From Kangiella profundi (GTDB taxonomy: Bacteria; Pseudomonadota; Gammaproteobacteria; Enterobacterales; Kangiellaceae): a stretch of 64,000 bases of DNA. The translations under genes were made by a program, and so were the position numbers. The stretch spans positions 124,001 to 188,000 of the forward strand of contig NZ_CP025120.1 of assembly GCF_002838765.1 (NCBI RefSeq). Reading direction: 5' to 3'. The notes beneath the pieces were generated by a model. The model did no database searches. It worked only from the letters and a program-made list of their open reading frames with translations, and was not told the origin of the DNA. Shown piece by piece: positions 15,971 through 23,888 of this stretch (positions are counted from its first letter, which is position 1; every line of letters begins with the position of its first letter).

Positions 15971-17359
15971 TCATCCACTGACGTAGGCTGGTAGCCATGT
16001 AGCCAGTGATGGCCATGCAGCAATCATAATCAGCACCACTATTTGGATGACGATGAATGGTATTACGCCACGGTAAATCTGCGAAGTACGAATGGTACGT
16101 GGCGCGACACCGCGCAGATAGAACAGAGCGAAACCAAAAGGCGGTGTCAGGAATGAGGTTTGCAGATTGATGGCAATCAATATACCCAACCAGATTGGAT
16201 CGGCACCCATCATTAACAGCACCGGCCCGACAATTGGCACAACCACAAACGTGATCTCAATGAAATCAAGGATAAAGCCCAGTAGGAACATCACCAGCAT
16301 AATGATCAGTAATGCGGTAAATAGTCCACCCGGAAGATCGGCAAAGAACTGGTGAATCAAATCGTCGCCACCGTACATACGGAATACTAGCGAGAAGATA
16401 GAGGCACCAATAAGAATCAGGAATACCATGCTGGTGGTCTTAACTGTTGAACGCATAACATCTTTAAGACGTGCAAAAGTTAATTGGCGACGAATGATAG
16501 CCAGCACAATTGCACCCAGCGCACCGATAGCTGCGGCTTCTGTTGGAGTGGCGAAGCCATACAGAATGGAACCCAGTACCGCCACAATGAGAATCAGGGG
16601 CAGTGATAAATTGATTAAGGCTTTCCAGATCACGCTGCGCATATCGACCGAATCGTCGAACTCAATGGCCGGAGCGGCATTAGGCTTGCGCCAGGCAACA
16701 AATGCAACGTACAGCATGTAACCAACCACCAGAATCATGCCCGGAATAATGGCGCCCATAAACAAGTCACCAATTGAAGCCACTTGCTCAGTTTGAAGGC
16801 CCATACTTTTGGCTTGTGTCATGGCGTTAGCCAGAACGTCACCTAGCAGAACAAGAACAATAGAGGGTGGAATAATCTGGCCGAGAGTACCTGAGGCGCA
16901 GATAACACCGGTTGCCAGTTCTGGCTGATAACCGCGTTTAAGCATCGCTGGCAAAGACAGCAAGCCCATGGTCACAACCGTTGCACCAACAATACCGGTA
17001 CTGGCTGCCAATAACATTCCGACAATCGTTACTGCAAAGCCCATGCCACCACGTAATTTGCCGAACAGAGTAGCCATCGAGTCGAGAAGATCTTCGGCAA
17101 TCTTGGTTCGCTCCAGCATTAAACCCATAAAGATAAACAGCGGCACTGCGATCAGCGTGCTGCGCTCCATGATTTTATAGAGTCGACCAGGAAGGAAATT
17201 AAGCTGGATCGGATCCAGCATGCCAGTGCTGGCACCAATCGCTACGAAGATAAGAGAGACCCCTGCCAAAGATAGAGCAACCGGATAACCCCACAGTAGC
17301 ACCAGACACACTGACAAGAACAACAGCAATGGCATTAAGGTGAAAATTGAATCAGCCAT
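15971..17359 (-). CDS. dctM: TRAP transporter large permease subunit DctM
   Basis: 462 aa with about 12 hydrophobic segments. This is the inner-membrane Na+-coupled transport subunit. Family signatures include FMGLMLERT, ASTGIVGATVVTMGLLSLP, ASGTLGQIIPPSIVLVLLGD, FATPTEAAAIGALGA and TSFLTPPFGFALFYLRGV. It overlaps the end of dctQ by 8 nt with its SD (AGGAGATG) inside dctQ, indicating translational coupling. With DctQ and the TakP-like binding protein it forms a tripartite ATP-independent importer for organic (probably 2-oxo) acids. Confidence 0.96.
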   Translation of the reverse strand: MADSIFTLMPLLLFLSVCLVLLWGYPVALSLAGVSLIFVAIGASTGMLDPIQLNFLPGRLYKIMERSTLIAVPLFIFMGLMLERTKIAEDLLDSMATLFGKLRGGMGFAVTIVGMLLAASTGIVGATVVTMGLLSLPAMLKRGYQPELATGVICASGTLGQIIPPSIVLVLLGDVLANAMTQAKSMGLQTEQVASIGDLFMGAIIPGMILVVGYMLYVAFVAWRKPNAAPAIEFDDSVDMRSVIWKALINLSLPLILIVAVLGSILYGFATPTEAAAIGALGAIVLAIIRRQLTFARLKDVMRSTVKTTSMVFLILIGASIFSLVFRMYGGDDLIHQFFADLPGGLFTALLIIMLVMFLLGFILDFIEITFVVVPIVGPVLLMMGADPIWLGILIAINLQTSFLTPPFGFALFYLRGVAPRTIRTSQIYRGVIPFIVIQIVVLIMIAAWPSLATWLPAYVSG

Positions 17360-17942
17360 GCTTCATCTCCTGATCACCCGTTACCTGTGGAACCGCTTCA
17401 GTGTCCTCATCGGTTCCATGTGGTAATGCTTTCCAACCTAACAGGTAGGCCATGTTGTGCAGGAATTGGGCCGTCCCCTGGATAACCAGAGTAATGGGAA
17501 GAGCCAACAATAAAGTCTTGAGCATATAAAGGTAGGGCAGACCGCCAGGCTGACTTGAGCCCTCTTTGATCTTCCAGTTGAAAATGACGTAATCGAGGCT
17601 ATAGATAATCAGGAACACACACACCGGCAACAACAGAATCAGAAATCCAGCCATATCAACCAGTGCCTTGGTGCGGTGCGAAAAACGGTGATAGAACACA
17701 TCCACACGAACATGGTCATGGTGTTTTAAGGTATAGGCAGCGCCAAGCATAAAGACGATAGCGTGCATATAGGTGACGGATTCTTGTAGCGGAATTGCAC
17801 TAAAACCGAAAACATTGCGCAGCAGCAACACAGCAACCACGACCAGCACCATAAACAGGGTCAGCCAGCTGATCAGCTTGCCTGTCCATTCAGTAAAACT
17901 TTCGAGGATATGTATTAGCGCAAGAATAGGGCGTTTGACCAT
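17352..17942 (-). CDS. dctQ: TRAP transporter small permease subunit DctQ
   Basis: 196 aa, four predicted membrane segments, with the DctQ signatures LLLRNVFGFSAIPLQESVTYMHAIVFMLGAAYTL and HDHVRVDVFYHRFS. The hydrophilic C-terminus is acidic. It is the first gene of dctQ-dctM(-murI). DctQ pairs with DctM in the inner membrane and helps dock the binding protein. Confidence 0.94.
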   Translation of the reverse strand: MVKRPILALIHILESFTEWTGKLISWLTLFMVLVVVAVLLLRNVFGFSAIPLQESVTYMHAIVFMLGAAYTLKHHDHVRVDVFYHRFSHRTKALVDMAGFLILLLPVCVFLIIYSLDYVIFNWKIKEGSSQPGGLPYLYMLKTLLLALPITLVIQGTAQFLHNMAYLLGWKALPHGTDEDTEAVPQVTGDQEMKHG

Positions 17943-17998
17943 AATCCTGACTCTTAAATTTACGTTTATTAAGCACTAAATGAAAATTTAGGCACGGC

Positions 17999-18007
17999 TT
18001 ATCCACA
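17999..18007 (+). promoter_or_regulatory. DnaA box TTATCCACA
   Basis: Exact match to the high-affinity consensus. Confidence 0.6.
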
Positions 18008-18171
18008 GGTTTGAATAAATATTAACAAACCTGCATGTTCATAAGGTTCTTTTAATTGGCTTTGTAAGCGCCTGAAAATACTGAGAAAATCGACGAAGGA
18101 TAGATTCCCCAAAACCTATATAGGTGATTTATTATATGTTTCTCAGTTTCCCCAAAAAGTTTTCACCAAAG

Positions 18172-18180
18172 TTATCCACA
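18172..18180 (+). promoter_or_regulatory. DnaA box TTATCCACA (left half of inverted pair)
   Basis: Exact consensus match. It forms an inverted pair with 18194-18202, separated by 13 bp. Confidence 0.65.
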
Positions 18181-18193
18181 GAAATGTCCATGC

Positions 18194-18202
18194 TGTGGAT
18201 AA
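18194..18202 (-). promoter_or_regulatory. DnaA box TTATCCACA (right half of inverted pair)
   Basis: TGTGGATAA on the plus strand, an exact consensus match in inverted orientation. Confidence 0.65.
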
Positions 18203-18482
18203 AAAATAAGCAAAACTCGAGCTGTTTAAGATACTCCAAAACAGCCCAAAGATCCAATAGCTGAGAATGTAAAAACTTACAAATTTTCCAGGCCAGTTAC
18301 ACTTATTAAATATCTCTAGTAAATTGCGTGGAATAAAATGAGTTTGCCAGCGTTACACTCATAAGCCATGACTGAAATTAACACCTGGTCAGGCGGGAAA
18401 CACGCATGATGGGCGTGGAGTGATATCAGAAAATCTGGTCATTGATATAAAAAATCAAAGGACAATACAAAAGGGTAATCTT

Positions 18483-20138
18483 ATGAATTTAGCAATAAAC
18501 AGCGCCTTATTGAGCCTGGTAATGGTCGCAAGTCCATTAGCGATAGCTGATGTGGATAAAAAGGCAGCGGAACAACTAAGCGAACAAAGCTCACAACAAC
18601 TCAGCCAATACTTTGAAACTCTGGCGGATAATGGTCGCTTTATCGGTACCGCAGCCATCTATCTTGATACGCAGCCACTCTATCAAATAACCATTCAGCC
18701 GAGTAATAAAGCCGACAATGGGTGGTCATTGAGTGCAAACCAGGAATTAAAATATAAAATTGGCTCAATCAGCAAGACCTATGCATCCGCCATCATTTTT
18801 CAGCTGATAGAAGAAGGCAAACTGACGCTCGACACCAAGCTTGCAAAGTTCTATCCGAAAGTTAAAAACGCAGACAAGATCACCATCAAGCATCTACTCA
18901 ACCACCAATCCGGAATATTCAACTACACCAACGAGCCAGGCTTTAGTGACTATGTCTTTAAACCAAAGGATAAAGATTTTCTAGTTAGCAAAATTGAAAG
19001 TTTCGACTCAGTGTTCGAGCCGGGAGAGAAAGCTGAATACAGTAATAGTGGTTACTTACTCTTAGGATTCATCGCAGAAGATATCGAAAACAAGCCCTAC
19101 GCTGAAATTGTCAAAGAACGTATCAGCAAGCCCTACAACCTGAATGACACCTATTATGGTGACGACATCAAAGAGCGTAACGGCGAAGTACACTCCTACG
19201 AATACAAAGGGCGTTGGGGCAAGATGGCGCAGTGGGATATGTCTATCCCCGGAGCTGCCGGAGCGCTGGTCTCGAATGCCGACGAACTCAATAAGTTCAT
19301 TAACCTATTATTCGATGGCAAAATCATCAAAAAGGAAAGCCTCAAAACCATGACCACCATGGACATGAAATATGGGCTTGGCATCTTCGAAACCAGTTAT
19401 GGCGAGGACGACAATAAACTTGAGGGCTATTGGCACAATGGCGGCATAGAAGGCTTTAGAACCCATCTGGCCTATTACCCAGAAAAGGATCTCAGTATAG
19501 TGCTGCTCTCCAATGGCCTTCGTTATGACATGCGTGAAATCTACGAAGCCATGTTGGACGCCTATTCTGGTAAACCCATTGAAGAACCCACCTTCCCAGA
19601 GCCGCTGAAACTGACCGAAGAACAACTGAAACCGTTAGCAGGTAACTACAGCAGTGAAACTTTCCCGCTGGATATTAACGTCAGCATCAAAGACGGCCAG
19701 CTCTATGCTCAGGCAACTGGACAGGGTGCATTCCCACTAGACGCCTATCCGGATGACAAGTTTGAATACATACAAGCAGGTATTGAAATGCGTTTTGACC
19801 GCGATACTGAACAGTTTGTCCTGATGCAGGGAGGACAAGGTTATGCCTTTACCAAAGAAGGAGCGACTAAAAAGAAAGGTTACCAAGTCCCGCAAACTGT
19901 GCTTGAACAATATACCGGAGTTTATGGTTCGGAAGGCTTCCCGCTTGATCTGGAAATCAAAGTCAAAGATGGCAGCCTCTATGGACAGGCCACCGGCCAA
20001 TCCGAATTCCCGCTAACTGCTGAAAGCGAAACCCGCTTCCGCTTCAAGCTGGCAGGTATCGTCATTAACTTCGAAGCTGACAAAAGCCAACTCACCATCA
20101 CCCAGCACGGTAAAGATACGGTGCTTACGAAAAAATAG
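18483..20138 (+). CDS. secreted serine hydrolase, class C beta-lactamase/PBP4* family, with duplicated C-terminal domain
   Basis: 551 aa from ATG 18483, chosen because it gives a clean signal peptide (MNLAINSALLSLVMVASPLA) behind an AAAAGGG site; a GTG at 18420 opens the frame earlier but adds a hydrophilic leader. The beta-lactamase-fold domain (about 30-360) has SISK (SxxK nucleophile motif), YSNSG (YxN motif) and HNGG (third motif). Two C-terminal beta modules of about 80 residues (about 380-460 and 475-551) repeat the phrases FPLD, KDGQLYAQATGQ / KDGSLYGQATGQ and FPL: an internal duplication. Family members are periplasmic or secreted esterases, D-aminopeptidases or peptidoglycan hydrolases; true beta-lactamase activity is not implied. 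It probably has its own promoter. Confidence 0.88.
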   Translation: MNLAINSALLSLVMVASPLAIADVDKKAAEQLSEQSSQQLSQYFETLADNGRFIGTAAIYLDTQPLYQITIQPSNKADNGWSLSANQELKYKIGSISKTYASAIIFQLIEEGKLTLDTKLAKFYPKVKNADKITIKHLLNHQSGIFNYTNEPGFSDYVFKPKDKDFLVSKIESFDSVFEPGEKAEYSNSGYLLLGFIAEDIENKPYAEIVKERISKPYNLNDTYYGDDIKERNGEVHSYEYKGRWGKMAQWDMSIPGAAGALVSNADELNKFINLLFDGKIIKKESLKTMTTMDMKYGLGIFETSYGEDDNKLEGYWHNGGIEGFRTHLAYYPEKDLSIVLLSNGLRYDMREIYEAMLDAYSGKPIEEPTFPEPLKLTEEQLKPLAGNYSSETFPLDINVSIKDGQLYAQATGQGAFPLDAYPDDKFEYIQAGIEMRFDRDTEQFVLMQGGQGYAFTKEGATKKKGYQVPQTVLEQYTGVYGSEGFPLDLEIKVKDGSLYGQATGQSEFPLTAESETRFRFKLAGIVINFEADKSQLTITQHGKDTVLTKK

Positions 20139-20161
20139 CAGGCACTATCTATTTGTATCGA

Positions 20162-20188
20162 TAGGGGCGGGCCAATGTGCCCGCCCTA
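20162..20188 (+). terminator. terminator-like hairpin after serine hydrolase
   Basis: TAGGGGCGGGC / GCCCGCCCTA, strong stem with one bulge. Only a weak T-rich tail follows (ATTATTGTTT). Confidence 0.6.
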
Positions 20189-20189
20189 A

Positions 20190-20282
20190 TTATTGTTTCG
20201 TACTTGTGGAAGAGCGTGACCAAAGGAATACGATTAGGAAGAACATAATATAAGAAAAGGCAATCAACCAGAGAAATGTCAT
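20190..20282 (-). CDS. possible 30-aa single-span membrane peptide
   Basis: An ATG at 20282 opens a 30-codon frame: MTFLWLIAFSYIMFFL, further hydrophobic residues, then WSRSSTSTKQ. That is one hydrophobic span followed by a basic, Ser/Thr-rich tail, the usual shape of small bacterial membrane proteins. No Shine-Dalgarno site is visible and the start lies inside a palindromic repeat, so chance is a real alternative. Confidence 0.22.
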   Translation of the reverse strand: MTFLWLIAFSYIMFFLIVFLWSRSSTSTKQ

Positions 20283-20430
20283 TCTGAATTTAATTCAGAA
20301 TCTGCTCTTAAGTCTGTTATGCATGCTTGTAAACAAGAAGCAATACTAATAGAGTCTAACAATATTAAAGGCGTTAAAATTTTTGGTGCAGTACGTAGGA
20401 CTTCCCTAGGACAGGCTCTGCGTAATGACA
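20278..20430. repeat. intergenic palindromic repeat element (REP/MITE-like)
   Basis: It opens with GTCATTCTGAATT followed by AATTCAGAATCT, a near-perfect palindrome of the GTCATTCTGAA...TTCAGAATCT type common in intergenic repeats. It closes near GCGTAATGAC, which inverts the opening GTCATT. The interior reads as a 70-codon open frame on the plus strand (20238-20447) without an acceptable start, as such elements often do. Only one copy is in this window. Confidence 0.4.
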
Positions 20431-20461
20431 ACTCTCAAAGATATTAATAAGTGAAAATATA

Positions 20462-21031
20462 ATGATAAAAGTAGCAGTGATATTTCACTCCGTAACCGGT
20501 ACAACAAAACAATTAGCCGAAGCAGTCACTGCGGGTGCTTCGTCTGTACCGGGCAATGAAACAATGAGTTTTGAAATAGTAGGCTCGGATATAGTTGAAG
20601 GTCGATACAGGAACAGTGAAATATTGGAAGTCCTAAATGATGTTGATGCCATGATTTTTGGAACTCCAACCTATATGGGTTGTGTCTCGGCTCAGTTTAA
20701 GGCTTTTGCGGATGCAACTGGAGAGTTGTGGGCTGAAAAACGATGGGCAGATAAATTTGCAGCAGGCTTTACCATCGGTTCAAACTTAAGTGGCGATCAG
20801 CTTAATACTATCCAGTACTTGCAAATCTTTGCTAATCAACATGGGATGTTATGGGCCAGTCTTGATATCCCCGGTAACTTCGACTCGGAAAATAGAAATA
20901 GGCTGGGCGCGCAGTCTGGGCTGATTGCCCATTCGAAAGATGGTGAGCTGCACGAAACAGATTTGATTACAGCTCACTACCTCGGACAGAGAATCGCGAA
21001 GGTTGCTAGAAAGTTTGCATCAGAAAAATAG
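20462..21031 (+). CDS. flavodoxin-like protein / NAD(P)H:quinone oxidoreductase family (WrbA-like)
   Basis: 189 aa, one flavodoxin-fold domain. The FMN phosphate loop HSVTGTTKQLA is at residues 9-19, GTPTYMGCVSAQFKAF is the usual flavin-adjacent stretch (about 67-82), and AAGFTIGSNLSGDQ follows. It is probably an FMN-binding quinone reductase or electron carrier in the cytoplasm; WrbA itself is about 198 aa. It stands alone, with 113 bp to the next gene. Confidence 0.78.
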   Translation: MIKVAVIFHSVTGTTKQLAEAVTAGASSVPGNETMSFEIVGSDIVEGRYRNSEILEVLNDVDAMIFGTPTYMGCVSAQFKAFADATGELWAEKRWADKFAAGFTIGSNLSGDQLNTIQYLQIFANQHGMLWASLDIPGNFDSENRNRLGAQSGLIAHSKDGELHETDLITAHYLGQRIAKVARKFASEK

Positions 21032-21144
21032 GTATCATTAGATGTAGCAGATCGGCAGGCCAATGGCTGAAAAAAGTGATTACTTAAAAATGAAGTGACC
21101 ATTAGTTGGTATATGCTTCATAGAACACAAATACAAGGGATAAA

Positions 21145-21477
21145 ATGGAAGGAACAATTAAATTAATACTAGTCACAGCCTTAGGAGTAATTTCCGCTGG
21201 AATCTATTTTTATCTATTGCTTGTTAAAAAGTCAGCTTTAGTCCAACCACCATCATTGATTGTAGTGGTTGGTTTGATTTTTATAGCGGTGATAGGTGGG
21301 CTGATTAGATACTCACAAATTAATGATCAGCCCATGACTGGTCAGCATATATTTGAAATAGTTCATTTTGCATTACTACTGCCAAGCATCGCTATAGGAG
21401 TGGCTATACTTAGATCTTTTGGGACTTATCTTGGTAGATATCAAAAGTCTAAATTAGAAAAAAACGATGATGAGTGA
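21145..21477 (+). CDS. small membrane protein, unknown function
   Basis: 110 aa with three hydrophobic segments (about residues 5-25, 38-58 and 72-92) and a charged C-terminus (RYQKSKLEKNDDE). An ATACAAGGG sequence precedes the ATG at suitable spacing. No family was recognised. It is convergent with the DUF3224 gene, with 3 bp between stop codons. Confidence 0.6.
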   Translation: MEGTIKLILVTALGVISAGIYFYLLLVKKSALVQPPSLIVVVGLIFIAVIGGLIRYSQINDQPMTGQHIFEIVHFALLLPSIAIGVAILRSFGTYLGRYQKSKLEKNDDE

Positions 21478-21480
21478 GTA

Positions 21481-21873
21481 TCAAGGCAACTGATAATCAA
21501 ATTCGTAAAAGTGTTTACCATCTTCAATATAAATATTCATCTGACCAGAAAGGCCAGCTAACTCGCCGACGCCAGAGTCAGGTATCACTTCAAGCGTTAA
21601 TTTCTCAGCACCTAATTCCATAACACCATAATGCTGTAAAACAAAGCTGCCCTGCTTTCCTTCGAGCGAGCCCACTACCTGTTCAATTGCGACATACCCG
21701 GCAGAGCCTTTGATTGGGGTCATGATACTGAGCATTTCGCCATTACTGGTGGCCTCTAATGGGCCGGAGAACTCTTTTTCAATCGACATGCGCCGAAAGG
21801 TCATGCTGTCAGTGCCATTAATGTTTGATTCTAAAGGGTTTAGCGTTACTGTAAAACTTCCGTTGATTTGCAT
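21481..21873 (-). CDS. DUF3224 family protein
   Basis: 130 aa from ATG 21873, preferred over the frame's first start at 21936 because DUF3224 proteins begin just before the first strand (here MQINGSFTVTLNP) and an AGAGG site lies upstream. The conserved core is clear: KEFSGPLEATSNGEML, GSAGYVAIEQVVGSLEGKQG, SFVLQHYG, DSGVGELAGLSG and DGKHFYEFDYQLP. It is a soluble beta-barrel of unknown role (distantly like allene oxide cyclase fold proteins). Confidence 0.85.
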   Translation of the reverse strand: MQINGSFTVTLNPLESNINGTDSMTFRRMSIEKEFSGPLEATSNGEMLSIMTPIKGSAGYVAIEQVVGSLEGKQGSFVLQHYGVMELGAEKLTLEVIPDSGVGELAGLSGQMNIYIEDGKHFYEFDYQLP

Positions 21874-22058
21874 AGTAACCTCTGGCTCATCTGAATTATC
21901 AACAATGTAGTACAAGCCAGTAAGGACATCAAGCAAGAAAGTTTAGCATCAAATTGTATCTTTCAGATATATTTCACATTTTTCTAGTTTAGATGGCGGC
22001 TACAAGCTGTTAGACTTGCACGCTTTGTAAAACCCCATAACAGAGCGTTATCGAGTGC

Positions 22059-23456
22059 ATGGAGCTGAACGCGTCTAATTTACAGGCCCCCCAGCAAGGA
22101 TTGCTTAGTACCCGTCTAGAGCAACAGCCTGTTGCTGTGCCTGATTTACAGCAGTTTGAAGATTTGATTACCCGATTGGTAGTGGAGATCGACGAGTGTC
22201 TGAATAAGGTGGTTAATACCATTCTGCATCATCCGAAGTTTCAGAAACTCGAGGCGGACTGGCGGGCGGTAAGTTATCTTTGCCATGAAAAGACGCGCTA
22301 TAGTAACAAGCGAAAGATTAAAATAAAGCTGTTGGATGTGAGTTTTCATGCGCTGGCCAAAGATCTGGGTAAAGTGCTGGACTATGAGCAGAGCGAAATC
22401 TACAAAAAGGTCTATGAGGGGGAGTATGACAGGCCTGGTGGTGAGCCATTTTCCCTGTTGATCGGTAGCTACAAGATTCAGCTGCAACGCAGGCCGGGCA
22501 TTATCAGTGATATCGAAGTGCTGAAATTGATGGGCAAGATAGCCGTAGCATCATTTGCCCCTTTTATTTGCAATACCAAGGCCGAGTTCTTCGGCATTGA
22601 CAGCTTTACTGGTCTACACCCAAATCTGAAATTAAAGGATTTGTTTCGGCAGAGTGAATATCGCGAATGGAACAGCTTGCGAAACGAAGCGGAAAGCCGT
22701 TATCTGGGATGCGTCATTCCTGAGATATTAATCCGAAAGCGTTACCAGAAAAGTCTCTACAACAATCAATTGTTATTTGAAGAAACCATTGAGCATGAGC
22801 GTGAAAGACTGTGGGCTAATGGCTGTTTTGCCTTTGCAGCGGTGACCATGCGCGCTTTTGCGGAATATGGGTGGTACGTAACAATTCGTGGTATGAAGCG
22901 CGATCAGGTGGGTGGTGGCTTGGTAGATGGGCTGCCCTATGAAGAAAACTCCGATCTGGTGATAAAGATTCCGCCAGTCAGCGCCTGGATTCAGGAGCGC
23001 CAGGCCAGAGCTCTGGAAGCCAGTGGTTTTATTCCGATAACTATTATAAAGCATACCCCCTATCTGTTATTCCAGAGCAACTACTCAATCTTTGAAGTGA
23101 AAGAGCAGGAGAGCACTTCGAACAAGCTGGCGGGAATGCTGCAATATATCTTATGTGTTTCAAGATTCGCGCATTACATCAAAGTTATAAGCAGACAAAA
23201 GATTGGCAAGTTCTTAAGCGAGGAGGAGTGTGAGCAATATTTGGAGCGTTGGTTGCGACAATATGTTTCCGCCAGTCAGAGCACCTCGATGGAACTTAAA
23301 GCCAAGTATCCGTTACGAGCAGCACAGATTAAGGTTGCAGCCAAACATAACAGTCCAGGAAGCTTTGAGTGTCAGATGATGATTGAGCCGCACTATCAGC
23401 TCGATGGCATCGAAAGCAAAATCACCTTTACCACAGAAATTAAAAATAGCGAGTAG
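22059..23456 (+). CDS. tssC: type VI secretion contractile sheath large subunit TssC
   Basis: 465 aa. TssC/VipB signatures: DWRAVSYLCHEK (usual WRGLHYLV), KIKIKLLDVSFHALAKDL, IYKKVYEGEYDRPGGEPFSLLIG, APFICNTKAEFFGIDSFTGL, SRYLGCVIPEILIRKRY, the FAFAAVTMRAFAEYGW core and a C-terminal PHYQLDGIESKITFTTEI. TssC normally assembles with TssB into the cytoplasmic sheath that contracts around the Hcp tube. The N-terminus is shorter than in typical family members of about 490 aa. Unusually, no tssB precedes it: the upstream 120 bp is non-coding and the next gene points away. It heads the tssC-E-F-G-H operon. Confidence 0.9.
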   Translation: MELNASNLQAPQQGLLSTRLEQQPVAVPDLQQFEDLITRLVVEIDECLNKVVNTILHHPKFQKLEADWRAVSYLCHEKTRYSNKRKIKIKLLDVSFHALAKDLGKVLDYEQSEIYKKVYEGEYDRPGGEPFSLLIGSYKIQLQRRPGIISDIEVLKLMGKIAVASFAPFICNTKAEFFGIDSFTGLHPNLKLKDLFRQSEYREWNSLRNEAESRYLGCVIPEILIRKRYQKSLYNNQLLFEETIEHERERLWANGCFAFAAVTMRAFAEYGWYVTIRGMKRDQVGGGLVDGLPYEENSDLVIKIPPVSAWIQERQARALEASGFIPITIIKHTPYLLFQSNYSIFEVKEQESTSNKLAGMLQYILCVSRFAHYIKVISRQKIGKFLSEEECEQYLERWLRQYVSASQSTSMELKAKYPLRAAQIKVAAKHNSPGSFECQMMIEPHYQLDGIESKITFTTEIKNSE

Positions 23457-23459
23457 AAC

Positions 23460-23888
23460 ATGGAAAGTTTGTGGGAAAGATTAATCGGAAAAGAGATCAG
23501 CAGTGAGCAGGATTGGTTAGCAAAGTCGATCTGTGAAGACCTGAAAAGAATGTTGAATACACGAAAGAGTCTGCTTTTGTCAGATGAACAATTTCCAAAC
23601 GTTAAAAAGTCAATTCTTAACTATGGCATTAATGACTTCAGCTTTGGCAGTGTGGGGACCGAAGAGGAAAGAAAGGAGCTGGCAAATCAGATCCATCAGG
23701 TCATCAGAGAATATGAGCCGCGCATAGAAAATATGATTATCGAAATACTCGAAAACAAAAGTAAAGAAGACCGAGTCTTACGTCTGGATATTAAGGCGGA
23801 ATTAAAAACTAAAGAGCAGATAAATATCAGAACCAATATTGATGTTATGGAAAACGCTAGCGAAATAAAGGAGCTCTATCATGAGTGA
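23460..23888 (+). CDS. tssE: type VI secretion baseplate protein TssE (gp25-like)
   Basis: 142 aa. It shows the TssE pattern: SICEDLKRMLNTRKS, SILNYGINDFSF, IHQVIREYEPRIENMII and a final strand LRLDIKAELK. TssE is the phage T4 gp25 homologue in the wedge of the baseplate and starts sheath polymerisation. It begins 3 nt after the tssC stop and overlaps tssF by 8 nt. Confidence 0.9.
   Translation: MESLWERLIGKEISSEQDWLAKSICEDLKRMLNTRKSLLLSDEQFPNVKKSILNYGINDFSFGSVGTEEERKELANQIHQVIREYEPRIENMIIEILENKSKEDRVLRLDIKAELKTKEQINIRTNIDVMENASEIKELYHE

Larger units (their letters stand above)
17943..18482. other. 540-bp non-coding region with a cluster of DnaA boxes
   Basis: It lies between the divergent dctQ and the serine hydrolase gene. 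It holds three perfect TTATCCACA sites (17999-18007, 18172-18180, and 18194-18202 on the other strand) and an AT-rich stretch (about 18110-18140). A GCTGTTT/AAACAGC hairpin is at about 18218-18246. It must also carry promoters for both flanking genes. No credible ORF was seen. Confidence 0.6.
20139..20461. other. 323-bp intergenic region with terminator hairpin and palindromic repeat
   Basis: It contains the GC-rich hairpin at 20162-20188, a possible 30-codon membrane ORF (20190-20282, minus) and the repeat-like element at about 20278-20430. No confident gene. Confidence 0.5.

Noticed and set aside
15955..16023. Longer MurI N-terminus overlapping dctM
   Set aside because: Adds 23 non-conserved residues; ATG 15954 has a good SD and the standard MSKAPIGVFDSG start.
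20238..20447. 70-codon plus-strand open frame before the flavodoxin gene
   Set aside because: No acceptable start codon with SD and it coincides with the palindromic repeat; treated as repeat interior.
21937..22058. Possible sigma-54 promoter upstream of tssC
   Set aside because: TTGCACG and TTTGT are present but spacing and the TGGC/TTGC cores do not match; no confident promoter could be assigned.
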